Positions 43,923 through 53,805 of a stretch of DNA of 64,000 bases are shown one piece after another (the first letter of the stretch is position 1; each line of letters opens with the position of its first letter). Below the pieces are notes generated by a model that made no database searches, was not told where the DNA came from, and saw only the letters and a list, made by a program, of their open reading frames with translations. Source of the DNA: Candidatus Methylopumilus sp. (GTDB lineage: Bacteria > Pseudomonadota > Gammaproteobacteria > Burkholderiales > Methylophilaceae); the NCBI GenBank assembly GCA_024640945.1, contig JAHEEA010000008.1:8816-72815 (forward strand), in the 5' to 3' direction. A program made the position numbers and the translations under genes.

Positions 43923-45887
43923 TTACTCAAAAAATGCGAGCACGTCGGCCAACACCCGCGTACGCTTAAAGGGCGGCAAGCTTTGCCAAATTCTGCGACC
44001 GTAAGGCTTAGTAATTAAACGTGGATCGCAAATCATGAGCACGCCTCTATCAGCCTCGTCACGAATCAATCGACCTGCACCCTGTTTGAGGGTAATCACA
44101 GCATAAGGTAATTGATATTCCATAAAAGCATTTTTGCCTTCGGCATTCAGCTTATCAATTCGCGCAGAAAGCACTGGGTCATCAGGCGGTGCGAATGGGA
44201 GCTTGTCGATAATCACACAAGATAAGGCTTCACCCCGCACATCGACACCTTCCCAAAAACTTTGACTGCCAACTAACACCGCATTACCACGCTTACGGAA
44301 TCGTTCTAACAACTCAGTGCGCGAGCTTTCACCTTGCATAAGTAAAGGATACTCAATGCCATTTTGTTCAAAAGCCTCTTTAAGTAAGGCATGAATTTCT
44401 CGCATCGCACGTAATGAAGTACATAGCACAAAAGCGCGGCCTTGGCTGGCTTGAATCACAGGTAAAGCGGCAGCAGCAACTGAAGCTGAATAGCCCGGAC
44501 TATTCGGATCGGGCATATCAGGTGGCGCATAAAATAAAGCTTGTTTATCGTAATCAAAGGGGCTGCTCCAATAGCCTGTATCTGCATTGGTCAAACCCAT
44601 TTGGTTCACATAATGACTAAAGTCGCTCTTCACTGCCAAAGTTGCAGATGTAAAAATCCAAGCACGCGGCTGTGCGTTGAGTTGCTTGCCGAATCCTTCC
44701 GCCACAGAAAGCGGCGTTGCATGCAATTGAACACTTTGTGTGAACACTTCCACCCAACGGACTAAATTGGCATTCTCTGCCCCCAACCAACGTTGCAACT
44801 GCACCATTAAAGCCGCACCGCGTTGCCAACAATTTTCTAGAGCTGGGTCACGTGCCGCCTGGGTTTCTAATACGTCAGTGAGTGCTTTTAGCTTTTCTTG
44901 CATGTCGGCGTAAGCAGTATCAAAGTTTTTAAGTGCGAGTGCTTTTTGCACTGGCATGCGTGAGCCTTCGTAAGCAAACACTAATCTAAAATCACGCACT
45001 GATTTTTCTAACTTGTTAGCGGCTTCTTGCAAAGCCGGACAATCTTTTGCCGTGGTGATGTATTCGGCTTCAGCATCGCGTGCCAATTCTAATAATTGGC
45101 TCGTCGAGACATCCTCACCAAAGAACAAGCCAGCAACTTCTGGTAATTGATGGGCTTCATCAAAAATCACGGTATTAGCGGAAGGTAATAATTCAGCTAC
45201 GCCTTCATCACGCAGCATCACATCTGCAAAAAACAGATGATGATTCACCACAACCACATCTGCCGCTAATGCACGTTTTCTAGCCTCCATCACGAAGCAG
45301 TCTTTGTAATAATTACATTCCTGGCCCATGCAGTTATCTCGCGTGGAGGTTACAGAAGGCCAAATCGTGGCATTTTCTGGCACTTCCGTTAATTCAGCTT
45401 TGTCGCCCGTGCTGCTGTTTTCCATAAAATTACGGATGATATGCACATAGCCCGCATCTTCACGCGAAACAAAACGGCCTTCATTAGCCGCCCGCTCTAA
45501 ATGAAAATGACACACATAATTCGCACGACCTTTTAACATCGCAACCGTCACTGGCACTTTTAGTGCATCACGGACTGCTGGCAAATCGCGGGTATAAAGT
45601 TGATCTTGCAGGGTCTTAGTGCCTGTAGACACAATGACCTTGCCGCCAGAAAGTAAGGCAGGAATTAGATAGGCAAAGGTCTTCCCCGTCCCTGTTCCCG
45701 CCTCGGCCACTAACTGTTTATTACCTTTAATTGCCGCTTCAATTGCCAATGCCATTTCCAGCTGCTGCTGACGCATGCGATAACCCGAAATCGTTTCTGC
45801 CAAGGGACCTTGGTCAGAAAAAACTTGGATGAGTTTAGAGTGGCTTTTTGGAACAGATTCGGACAAAACTGACTTTCGAATGGGCAA
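43923..45887 (-). CDS. DinG/YoaA-family ATP-dependent helicase
   Basis: A 654-residue Fe-S superfamily 2 helicase. Walker A is EAGTGTGKTFAYLIPAL, the DEAH box FDEAHQLPE, and motif VI KQGAGRLIRDEADRG. Cluster cysteines lie between motifs I and II (YVCHF and CMGQECNYYKDC). The length and lack of a nuclease domain fit YoaA more than DinG. The start appears to be TTG at 45887 without a good ribosome site, so the first residues are uncertain. Confidence 0.9.
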   Translation of the reverse strand: MPIRKSVLSESVPKSHSKLIQVFSDQGPLAETISGYRMRQQQLEMALAIEAAIKGNKQLVAEAGTGTGKTFAYLIPALLSGGKVIVSTGTKTLQDQLYTRDLPAVRDALKVPVTVAMLKGRANYVCHFHLERAANEGRFVSREDAGYVHIIRNFMENSSTGDKAELTEVPENATIWPSVTSTRDNCMGQECNYYKDCFVMEARKRALAADVVVVNHHLFFADVMLRDEGVAELLPSANTVIFDEAHQLPEVAGLFFGEDVSTSQLLELARDAEAEYITTAKDCPALQEAANKLEKSVRDFRLVFAYEGSRMPVQKALALKNFDTAYADMQEKLKALTDVLETQAARDPALENCWQRGAALMVQLQRWLGAENANLVRWVEVFTQSVQLHATPLSVAEGFGKQLNAQPRAWIFTSATLAVKSDFSHYVNQMGLTNADTGYWSSPFDYDKQALFYAPPDMPDPNSPGYSASVAAAALPVIQASQGRAFVLCTSLRAMREIHALLKEAFEQNGIEYPLLMQGESSRTELLERFRKRGNAVLVGSQSFWEGVDVRGEALSCVIIDKLPFAPPDDPVLSARIDKLNAEGKNAFMEYQLPYAVITLKQGAGRLIRDEADRGVLMICDPRLITKPYGRRIWQSLPPFKRTRVLADVLAFFE

Positions 45888-46000
45888 ATCAAGAAAGGCA
45901 TCATTGTAATGCTTTTATATTACGTCGGCCTGTACACCAGCTTAATTTTTAACAGGTACAATTAAAGCCATCTTATTTATTTTATTTGTAGGCCGTCATC

Positions 46001-47071
46001 ATGGAATACCGCAAGCTCGCCCATACCGATTTAAATGTTTCTGCTGTGTGTTTAGGTACCATGACTTATGGTGACCAAAACACTCAAGCCGAAGCTTTTG
46101 ATCAGCTCGACTATGCCGTGGCGAACGGAATTAATTTTATCGATACGGCTGAAATGTATCCTGTACCGCCTAAAGCAGAAACTTACACCCGTACAGAAAT
46201 CATCATCGGCAATTGGCTTAAAAATCAACAGCGCGACAAAATTATATTAGGTGGCAAAGTGGCAGGGCCAAGACGCGGCATGGATTGGATACGTGGCGGC
46301 CCACCATGTTTAGATCGTGCCAACATCCGTGAAGCGATTGAGGGTTCGCTCAAACGTATGCAAACCGATTATATCGATGTCTATCAACTGCACTGGCCTG
46401 AACGCAATGTGCCAATGTTTGGGCAATATCTATTCGACCCTGCCAATGAATATGTTTCTGGCAAATATCAAGAAGGCGAACGCAAAGCTTGGGTATCGAT
46501 TCACAACCAACTTGAAACATTGGCCATACTGATCAAAGAAGGCAAAGTGCGTTATGTAGGGCTATCTAATGAACAGCCTTGGGGCTTGATGGAGTTTTTG
46601 CGGATTGCAAAAGAATATGATTTACCTCGTGTCGCAACGGTTCAGAACTGCTACAACCTGCTCAATCGCGGCATGGAATTTGGGATGTCAGAAGTGTTAT
46701 ACCGAGAAAATGTAAGTTTACTTGCCTACTCCCCTCTCGCATTCGGCCACCTAACGGGTAAATATATTGATGACCCCGCAGCATCTGGACGAGTGACTAT
46801 GTTTCTGGGTTATGCACAGCGCTATAAAAAACCTAACGTTACGCCGGCAAGCAAGGCTTATGCAGAACTTGCACGAGCGCATGGACTAACCCCAACACAA
46901 CTGGCACTCGCTTTTGTGTATCACCGCTGGTTTGTGACAAGCACCATTATTGGCGCAACCAATATGACGCAACTAAAAGAAAACATCGATGCTTGGAATA
47001 CGCAATTATCTCCAGACGTCATGCTTGAAATTGAAGACCTGCATTTGCGGATGATGAATCCAGCACCTTAA
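46001..47071 (+). CDS. Tas-like NADP(H)-dependent aldo-keto reductase
   Basis: A 356-residue TIM-barrel reductase. The start RKLAHTDLNVSAVCLGTMTYG, FIDTAEMYP (catalytic Asp and Tyr), YIDVYQLHWPERNVP and VATVQNCYNLLNRG match the Tas group (about 346 residues). The NADPH site is in TSTIIGATNMTQLKENIDA. The substrate is unknown. Confidence 0.92.
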   Translation: MEYRKLAHTDLNVSAVCLGTMTYGDQNTQAEAFDQLDYAVANGINFIDTAEMYPVPPKAETYTRTEIIIGNWLKNQQRDKIILGGKVAGPRRGMDWIRGGPPCLDRANIREAIEGSLKRMQTDYIDVYQLHWPERNVPMFGQYLFDPANEYVSGKYQEGERKAWVSIHNQLETLAILIKEGKVRYVGLSNEQPWGLMEFLRIAKEYDLPRVATVQNCYNLLNRGMEFGMSEVLYRENVSLLAYSPLAFGHLTGKYIDDPAASGRVTMFLGYAQRYKKPNVTPASKAYAELARAHGLTPTQLALAFVYHRWFVTSTIIGATNMTQLKENIDAWNTQLSPDVMLEIEDLHLRMMNPAP

Positions 47072-47094
47072 ATATAATGTAAGTGGCTTTTAGT

Positions 47095-47136
47095 TGATAA
47101 TGATTCTCATTTACTATAAGATGAGAATCATTATCA
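47095..47136. promoter_or_regulatory. Double Fur box upstream of the TonB receptor
   Basis: TGATAATGATTCTCAT (47095-47110) and its exact inverse (47121-47136) form a perfect 16-base inverted repeat with a ten-base spacer. Each arm matches the GATAATGATnATCATTATC Fur consensus closely. It lies 22 bases before the receptor ATG and should shut the gene off when iron is plentiful. Confidence 0.88.
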
Positions 47137-47157
47137 TTTACACCCAAAAGTCACACA

Positions 47158-49308
47158 ATGAAAAACCTTCCATTAAGCCCTGTTGGATACTTAACATTTG
47201 CAATATTCGGCGCATCAGCAGTTCAAGTGCATGCCGAAGAATTACAAGTGGCCGCACTCAACATTAACAAGGTTGAAGTTGCGTCTAAAAGGATAAGCGA
47301 TACAAAACCAGTCAAAGGTTACCAAGCAAAAAAATCTTCATCCGCTACAAAAACAGACACCCCGCTGATTGATATTCCTCAATCTTTATCTGTTATTACT
47401 CAAGAACAAATTAACGATCAATCAGTACAAAGCATGTCTGATGCCGTTCGTTACGTGCCTGGCGTCACCGCATCACAAGGTGAAGGAAACCGAGATGCAC
47501 TTAACTTCCGCGGAAGCGGTGTGACAACAGGTGACTTCTATTTAGATGGCATGCGTGATGACATTCAGACCTATCGAGATTTTTACAATACAGATCGTAT
47601 AGAGGTACTTAAAGGGCCTAATGGCATGATTTTTGGCCGTGGCGCATCGGGCGGTGCGATTAATCGCGTATCAAAAGAAGCTGGCTGGGACCCTGTTAGA
47701 GAAATCAAGCTAACTTATGGGGCTTACAACCAAAAACGAAGCAGCATTGATATTGGCAATGCGATTAATGATTTCGCTGCTTTTAGACTGAATGCCGTTT
47801 ATGAAGAGTCTGACAGTTATCGGAATGGCGTTAGCCTAAATCGTTACGGTGTTAATCCAACGTTCACTATTACGCCAACTGACAACACCAAAATTACCAT
47901 TGGCGCTGAGTACTTTAAAGATGAACATATTGGTGACCGTGGCATTCCATCAATTGGTAGCGGATTAAACAATCGTCCATATCGTTTGCAGGACTACCAA
48001 ACGTTTTATGGCAACGCCAAATTAAGTCCAAACGAGACTGAAACAAAAGCATTCAACGTAATGATTGAGCATGCTTTTAACGATAAGCTAAGCATCCGAA
48101 ATCACACACGCTACGCAAGTTACGATAAGTTTTATCAGAATGTATATGCCAATAGCGCTGTTACAAATAATGCCTTTAATGTCGGCGCTTACCGTGACAC
48201 AACAGATAGGGAAAATTTCATCAATCAAACAGATGTTATTTACAAAATCACTACTGGTGGTTTGGAGCATCAACTCTTAGCGGGGATGGAAATTGGCACG
48301 CAAAAAACCAATAACTCAAGATTCATTGCTGGCACATCCGAGAATATTCCGAATGGATTTTCTGCGCTAAACCCAACTTACAGACTCCCGATTAATCTAA
48401 ACAACCAATCACGCAACCAAACCAGCGACATCGATATTTTCGCAGTTTATTTGCAGGATCAAATTAAAATTAACGAGCAATGGCAAGCGATTATTGGGAT
48501 CCGTCATGATCAATTCAAAACACATTACGACAATATAAAAACCAATCAAATAATCGAGGTTTCAGACAATCTTATTTCACCACGCGCCGGATTGATTTTT
48601 AAACCAGTCGAGAATCTCTCCATTTATGGCTCATATAGTCTTTCTTATGTGCCTCGCGCAGGCGACCAATTGATTAGTATCACGGCAACTACTAGCAGCT
48701 TGGAGCCTGAAAAATTTGTGAACCAAGAAATTGGAGCGAAATACGACGTCACACCCAACCTATCTCTAACCGCTGCAGCCTACAAACTTGAACGCAAAAA
48801 CGTAGCCATTACCGATCCAGCAAACACGTCTCAAAATATGATTGTTGATAGCCAAGAAACAAAAGGTGCTGAATTAGGTATTGCGGGGAAAATCACTGAC
48901 CATTGGAGTATGTTTGGTGGTTATAGCTATCAAGATGCGGTATTCACTAAATCGATGATAATAAGCGGCTCAAGCTATTTGGCAGGTACAACACTGGGAC
49001 AAACGCCAACCCATACATTTTCATTATGGAACCGCTACGAATTCAATGAAAAATGGGGCGCTGCAATAGGTGTGATCAGTAGATCTAATATGTATGCGCT
49101 CACGCCGACCACCACAGCTAGCACGCTGCTTCCTGGTTACACACGTTTGGATGCGGCCATTTTTTGGAAAGCTTCACCAAAAATAAAAGTGCAACTGAAT
49201 ATAGAAAATCTAACAGATAAAGACTATGTGGCTAGCGCGCATACTAATAACAATATTACGCCTGGCGCACCAATTAATGGGCGCGCAACATTGATATACA
49301 ACTTTTAA
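47158..49308 (+). CDS. TonB-dependent siderophore receptor
   Basis: A 716-residue outer-membrane receptor. A signal peptide ends near VQVHAEEL; the plug domain at about 65-165 has DIPQSLSVITQEQINDQ, the SMSDAVRYVPGV motif and RIEVLKGPNGMIFGRGASGG; the rest is a 22-strand barrel that ends in the terminal Phe (INGRATLIYNF). The type is the ferric-siderophore family (FhuE/FpvA/Fiu-like); the ligand is not known. No siderophore synthesis or ABC genes are nearby, so it may take up foreign siderophores. Confidence 0.92.
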   Translation: MKNLPLSPVGYLTFAIFGASAVQVHAEELQVAALNINKVEVASKRISDTKPVKGYQAKKSSSATKTDTPLIDIPQSLSVITQEQINDQSVQSMSDAVRYVPGVTASQGEGNRDALNFRGSGVTTGDFYLDGMRDDIQTYRDFYNTDRIEVLKGPNGMIFGRGASGGAINRVSKEAGWDPVREIKLTYGAYNQKRSSIDIGNAINDFAAFRLNAVYEESDSYRNGVSLNRYGVNPTFTITPTDNTKITIGAEYFKDEHIGDRGIPSIGSGLNNRPYRLQDYQTFYGNAKLSPNETETKAFNVMIEHAFNDKLSIRNHTRYASYDKFYQNVYANSAVTNNAFNVGAYRDTTDRENFINQTDVIYKITTGGLEHQLLAGMEIGTQKTNNSRFIAGTSENIPNGFSALNPTYRLPINLNNQSRNQTSDIDIFAVYLQDQIKINEQWQAIIGIRHDQFKTHYDNIKTNQIIEVSDNLISPRAGLIFKPVENLSIYGSYSLSYVPRAGDQLISITATTSSLEPEKFVNQEIGAKYDVTPNLSLTAAAYKLERKNVAITDPANTSQNMIVDSQETKGAELGIAGKITDHWSMFGGYSYQDAVFTKSMIISGSSYLAGTTLGQTPTHTFSLWNRYEFNEKWGAAIGVISRSNMYALTPTTTASTLLPGYTRLDAAIFWKASPKIKVQLNIENLTDKDYVASAHTNNNITPGAPINGRATLIYNF

Positions 49309-51224
49309 GATTTAACTCTGGGAATAAACTGCAAAGGCTGTGGTGGCAGCATTTGCAGTACAGGCTTACGAATCTTACCCATCACGTGCATTTCACAAGG
49401 TTTGCAATCAAACTTAAGTGTAAATTTATCGTTGCCGTTGATTAAGGTCATCGGCTCAGCCGTGACAGTGCCTTGCACACCAATCACGCCCTTTGCTTCT
49501 TTAGGGCACATGCCATGACTAAAGCGTAAGCAATGCTTGGTAATCATCAATGGCACCTCGCCTAACTCTTGATTAGCCTCATAAGCTGCGGCAATCATTC
49601 TAACGCCGTGCTTTTCGTAAAAAGCGCGTGCTTTTTTATTGTAAACATTCGCGAGATAGCTCAACGTATCTTCAGGATAGATTGCAGGGGGGACTAAGGG
49701 TGCTTTTTGGGCAGGACGCTGATAACTAACAAGACGCACTTGAATTAATTGCTCAATCGCATCACGACGCAGTGCATTCACAGCAGATGCTGGCACAAAC
49801 CAAGCTTGAGAAATAGATAGGCTCAAGTCACGTACTGAAAAATCTGTGCCGCCCAATTTTGTAAGATTCTCGCGTAAATTAGTTTCTGCCTTTTCTAAAT
49901 TTTGCGCCGGCTGTTTTTCTTGCTGTATGAGGGCTGTCGCGCTACAACCATCTTCATCAGTTACGCTTAAAGCAAATCCATCTGGCGTTTCATAAAAATT
50001 TAAATCAACATCAATTTTTCGAGCAGCAGAATCTTTTTCCAATAAACGCATAAAAGCATGATCACGATTACGAAATAGCGTCATGCCACGACGCATATCT
50101 TCGGGCATTTCGTTTGGTGTTAATCGATTACCGTCAACGGTATTAATGCGCATCCCAACTAATTCTTTATGTACATCAAAGAAACATAAACCATCGCCGT
50201 TATGTAACTCAACTGTGCTAGTCATTTCAAAGAAGTCTTTACCAACTTTAGTAACTTTACCTACTTCTTCACCAGCAAATTTAGGAGTATCGAACGCACC
50301 GATATCGGCTTTTCTACCATTCACAAAATAATCTGTGGCACTACGGTTAAAAGTCTTTTCTGGCTGCGGAGTGAAAGTGTAACTACATGAGCCCGATGAT
50401 GATTTCGCGAACTCAGGCATGTCATTCAAAATCTCATCAATTAATTGACGATAATGTGCTGTCGCATTTTTAAGATAAGGCAAATCTTTATATCTGCCTT
50501 CAATTTTGAAAGAACTAATCCCAGCATCAATCAAGGCTCTGAGGTTTGCGCTTTGATCATTATCTTTCATCGACAAATAATGTTTGTCGTTACCGATTAC
50601 TCGACCTTGTGCATCTTCTAAACGGTAAGGCAATCGACACTCTTGTGAACATTCACCGCGATTGGCACTTCGACCTGTATGGGCGTGGCTAATAAAACAT
50701 TGCCCGCTAAAAGCTACACACAAAGCGCCATGCACAAAGAATTCTAAATTGCAGCTAGTCGCATCTGCGATTTGCTGTGTGGTTTTTAAATCTAATTCAC
50801 GCGCCAACACAATTTGTGAAAAACCCACCTGATCTAAAAACTGTGCTTTTTCTACGGTACGAATATCAGTCTGCGTACTTGCGTGCAGCTGAATAGGTGG
50901 CAAATCCATTTCTAATAAACCCATATCCTGCAAAATTAAAGCATCAGTACCAATTTCATAAAGTTGCTGAACAATTTCTCTCGCACCTTCAAGCTCATTG
51001 TCATGAAAGATTGTATTTAAGGTCACAAAAACTTCAGCATGATAACGATGGGCGTGCTTCAGTAAGCGTTCAATATCAGCAACTGTATTAGGCGCTTTGG
51101 CACGTGCTCCATAAGCTGGTCCGCCAATGTAAATCGCATCAGCACCATGATTAATGGCTTCAATGCCATAGTCGGCATTTTTTGCTGGCGAGAGTAATTC
51201 AAGGTGACGGCGGGAAGGTTTCAT
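49305..51224 (-). CDS. rlhA: 23S rRNA 5-hydroxycytidine synthase RlhA (peptidase U32 family)
   Basis: A U32-family protein of 639 residues from the chosen start, matching E. coli RlhA/YdcP (about 650) closely: HLELLSPAKNADYGIEAI, GADAIYIGGPAYGARA, QLHASTQTDIRTVEKAQFL and IKHIGKIRKP-like end. Cysteines that may hold an Fe-S cluster are in CVAFSGQCFISH and NRGECSQECRLP. It hydroxylates C2501 of 23S rRNA. ATG 51224 is used because the homologous N-terminus starts there; ATG 51293 would add 23 residues. It overlaps the end of the receptor gene by four bases. Confidence 0.88.
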   Translation of the reverse strand: MKPSRRHLELLSPAKNADYGIEAINHGADAIYIGGPAYGARAKAPNTVADIERLLKHAHRYHAEVFVTLNTIFHDNELEGAREIVQQLYEIGTDALILQDMGLLEMDLPPIQLHASTQTDIRTVEKAQFLDQVGFSQIVLARELDLKTTQQIADATSCNLEFFVHGALCVAFSGQCFISHAHTGRSANRGECSQECRLPYRLEDAQGRVIGNDKHYLSMKDNDQSANLRALIDAGISSFKIEGRYKDLPYLKNATAHYRQLIDEILNDMPEFAKSSSGSCSYTFTPQPEKTFNRSATDYFVNGRKADIGAFDTPKFAGEEVGKVTKVGKDFFEMTSTVELHNGDGLCFFDVHKELVGMRINTVDGNRLTPNEMPEDMRRGMTLFRNRDHAFMRLLEKDSAARKIDVDLNFYETPDGFALSVTDEDGCSATALIQQEKQPAQNLEKAETNLRENLTKLGGTDFSVRDLSLSISQAWFVPASAVNALRRDAIEQLIQVRLVSYQRPAQKAPLVPPAIYPEDTLSYLANVYNKKARAFYEKHGVRMIAAAYEANQELGEVPLMITKHCLRFSHGMCPKEAKGVIGVQGTVTAEPMTLINGNDKFTLKFDCKPCEMHVMGKIRKPVLQMLPPQPLQFIPRVKS

Positions 51225-51380
51225 TCGGTGTAAAAGCTTTGACAGAGCCGAAACTATAGCAGTTTTCAAGCTTTTATTCAGCCTACGACACATAAAATCT
51301 CAATTGAAAAATCATCTTCCAATAAACAATTCAAGTACTTACGACTTGCAATCAAAGTAAAAGTCTTTTAGAATGCAACG

Positions 51381-51965
51381 ATGTTAAAAATTAAAAACCT
51401 ATTTTTGGTGCTTGTTTTAAGCCTAAGCCAAGCTGCCTTTGCAGCTGACTTTAGCTTGTTCGGCTTAAATGATGATGCTGAAAACAACGCGCCTGAAGCA
51501 CCAGCTGAAGCTGCACCTTCACGTAGCGCTAACTCATGGTCAGCAACGGTACAAGAAATTATCTTAAGTGCTCTTAGCCAAACTGGGGTTAAGTACTCTT
51601 ATGGTGGCAATAGTCCTGAAGGTGGCTTTGATTGCAGCGGTTTCGTCCGTTATGTATTTCAACAAGCAGCTAATTTAACCCTACCGCACGGTGCTCGTGC
51701 TATTAGTCAATTGGGTCAAACAGTCAGTCAGCGCGAACTAAAACCTGGTGATTTGGTATTTTTCAATACCGTGAGATCAACTTTCTCACACGTTGGCATT
51801 TACATTGGCAACAACCGATTCATTCATTCCCCAAGTGCTGGCAGCGCAATTAGCGTGACAGACATGGGCGATTCATATTGGGCAAAACGCTTTACTGGTG
51901 CCCGCCGCTTAGATGCAAAAGAATTAGCTTCTCTAGAAGCTAACGGCGGAAAATCAATCAAGTAG
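51381..51965 (+). CDS. NlpC/P60 (C40) peptidoglycan endopeptidase
   Basis: A 194-residue secreted hydrolase: signal peptide to about residue 21 (SQAAFAADF), an Ala/Pro/Glu-rich linker, and the NlpC/P60 domain at about 55-175. The catalytic Cys is in GGFDCSGFVRYVF and the His in FSHVGIYIG; LKPGDLVFF is the family signature. It cuts stem peptides in the cell wall. It overlaps the convergent SelW-like gene by eight bases. Confidence 0.9.
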   Translation: MLKIKNLFLVLVLSLSQAAFAADFSLFGLNDDAENNAPEAPAEAAPSRSANSWSATVQEIILSALSQTGVKYSYGGNSPEGGFDCSGFVRYVFQQAANLTLPHGARAISQLGQTVSQRELKPGDLVFFNTVRSTFSHVGIYIGNNRFIHSPSAGSAISVTDMGDSYWAKRFTGARRLDAKELASLEANGGKSIK

Positions 51966-52239
51966 TTCTGTCGCTGTGACCTAAATCGCGATCTGGATCA
52001 ATCCGGTCGCGTACCAACTGTTTTAATTCCTTAGATTCTGGAAACCGTGATTGCTCTTTTCGAGAAAAAATCACTTCTCCATTCAATCTCACTTCAAAAA
52101 TACCAGCCGTCCCAGGAACTAGACTCAAACTCGTGATGTCTGATTCGAACGTTGTCAGTAGCTCCTGTGCTAGCCAAGCTGCACGAAGCAACCAGCGACA
52201 CTGGGTACAATATTCAATTTCAAGCCGGGTATTTTGCAT
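51958..52239 (-). CDS. SelT/SelW/SelH (Rdx) family protein
   Basis: A 93-residue thioredoxin-like protein with the CxxC site in EIEYCTQCRWLLRAAWLA and the GxFEV strand GTAGIFEVRLNG. Both cysteines are ordinary codons, so no selenocysteine is implied. The role is probably redox, but the substrate is unknown. Confidence 0.88.
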   Translation of the reverse strand: MQNTRLEIEYCTQCRWLLRAAWLAQELLTTFESDITSLSLVPGTAGIFEVRLNGEVIFSRKEQSRFPESKELKQLVRDRIDPDRDLGHSDRTT

Positions 52240-52395
52240 ATTTTCCTTATAATTTTGCTGTTTTTACTATTTAAACCATTGTGAATTAACTAAAACTAAC
52301 ACGAAAATAGTCAGCTACAAATTAATAAACGAATCTATAATATCGCAAGATATTTTTATACATCAGAGTAACGTCGATTAAGGAATTATTATTAC

Positions 52396-53796
52396 ATGCG
52401 CTCAAAATTTGAAAAAATCAGCCTCATCACCATTGGCGCTGTATTGGGTATTACCTTAAGTCTCAATTACCCTGCAATTGCAGAAAAAAATACTAAACCT
52501 CAACTCCCTCTGGACGAATTACGTACATTTGCTGAGGTCTACGGAAAAATCAAAAGTGATTACGTAGAAACAGTTGAAGATAAAAAACTAATTAACGAAG
52601 CCATCAACGGCATGCTGACTGGATTAGATCCACATTCATCATTTTTAGACGTTGAAGGATTCAAGGACTTACAAGCTGGTACTCAAGGTGAGTTTGGTGG
52701 CCTGGGCATTGAAGTTGGCATGGAAGACGGCTTAGTGAAAGTAATTTCACCTATCGAAGATTCACCAGCATTTAAAGCAGGTATCAAATCAGGCGATTTG
52801 ATTATGCAATTAGACGAGAAGCTAGTAAAAGGCATGTCACTCAATGATGCCGTTAAAATCATGCGTGGCAAGCCAAACACGCCGATCAAATTAACTGTCT
52901 TACGCAAAGGTGAGAACAAGCCACTTTACATCACGCTAACGCGCGCAATCATTAAAACACAAAGCGTGAAATACAAATTAAGTGAGCCTAACTACCCTTA
53001 CTTGAGAATTACTCAATTCCAAGAACACACAGGTGAAGATTTAGCTAAAGCGATTAAAACTTTAAGGGAACAAAACAAAGGCCCATTTAAAGGCTTAGTT
53101 TTAGACTTGCGCAACAACCCAGGTGGCCTATTAAACGCGGCTGTTGGTGTGAGTGGTGCATTCATTCCTAAAGATGCTTTAGTTGTGTATACAGAAGGCC
53201 GCACGCCAGATGCAAAAATGCAACTCACTGCTAATCCAGCTAATTACTCACGTGGTGGTGAAAGCGCAGATTACTTAAAAGACTTACCAGCAGATATGAA
53301 AAATGTACCTATGGTCGTTATTGTTAACGGTGGTTCGGCTTCAGCTTCTGAAATTGTTGCAGGCGCATTACAAGATCATAAACGTGCAGTGATTATGGGT
53401 ACACAAAGCTTTGGTAAAGGCTCTGTACAAACGATCTTGCCAATGAATAATGGCACAGCGATCAAATTAACGACGGCACGTTATTTCACGCCTAATGGCC
53501 GCTCAATTCAAGCCAAAGGCATCGTGCCAGACATCATTGTTGAAGATCCATCAAATCCTTCTGACGCAGGCCTAAATCTTCGTGAAGCTGATTTGAGCCG
53601 TCATCTTTCAAATCCTAAAGAAGCGGAAGCTCCAGCAAAAACTGAAGCTGCCAAACCTGCATCAACTAAAGAAGAAAGCAAAGAAAAACCTGTAGATTTC
53701 AAACCAATCGAAGCAGGCACTAAATCTGACTTCCAATTCATGCAGGCGATTAACTTACTCAAAGGCATGGATATCATTCAATCAGGTAAGAAATAA
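52396..53796 (+). CDS. C-terminal processing peptidase (S41, CtpA-like)
   Basis: A 466-residue periplasmic protease: signal sequence or anchor to about residue 29 (NYPAIAEKN), a PDZ domain at about 90-170 (GGLGIEVGMEDGLVKVISP), and the S41 domain at about 180-380 with Ser in NGGSASASEIVAG and Lys in QSFGKGSVQT. A Lys/Glu/Pro-rich linker precedes a short conserved tail. It is followed by coq7 at nine bases. Confidence 0.92.
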   Translation: MRSKFEKISLITIGAVLGITLSLNYPAIAEKNTKPQLPLDELRTFAEVYGKIKSDYVETVEDKKLINEAINGMLTGLDPHSSFLDVEGFKDLQAGTQGEFGGLGIEVGMEDGLVKVISPIEDSPAFKAGIKSGDLIMQLDEKLVKGMSLNDAVKIMRGKPNTPIKLTVLRKGENKPLYITLTRAIIKTQSVKYKLSEPNYPYLRITQFQEHTGEDLAKAIKTLREQNKGPFKGLVLDLRNNPGGLLNAAVGVSGAFIPKDALVVYTEGRTPDAKMQLTANPANYSRGGESADYLKDLPADMKNVPMVVIVNGGSASASEIVAGALQDHKRAVIMGTQSFGKGSVQTILPMNNGTAIKLTTARYFTPNGRSIQAKGIVPDIIVEDPSNPSDAGLNLREADLSRHLSNPKEAEAPAKTEAAKPASTKEESKEKPVDFKPIEAGTKSDFQFMQAINLLKGMDIIQSGKK

Positions 53797-53805
53797 GACT
53801 CCAAG

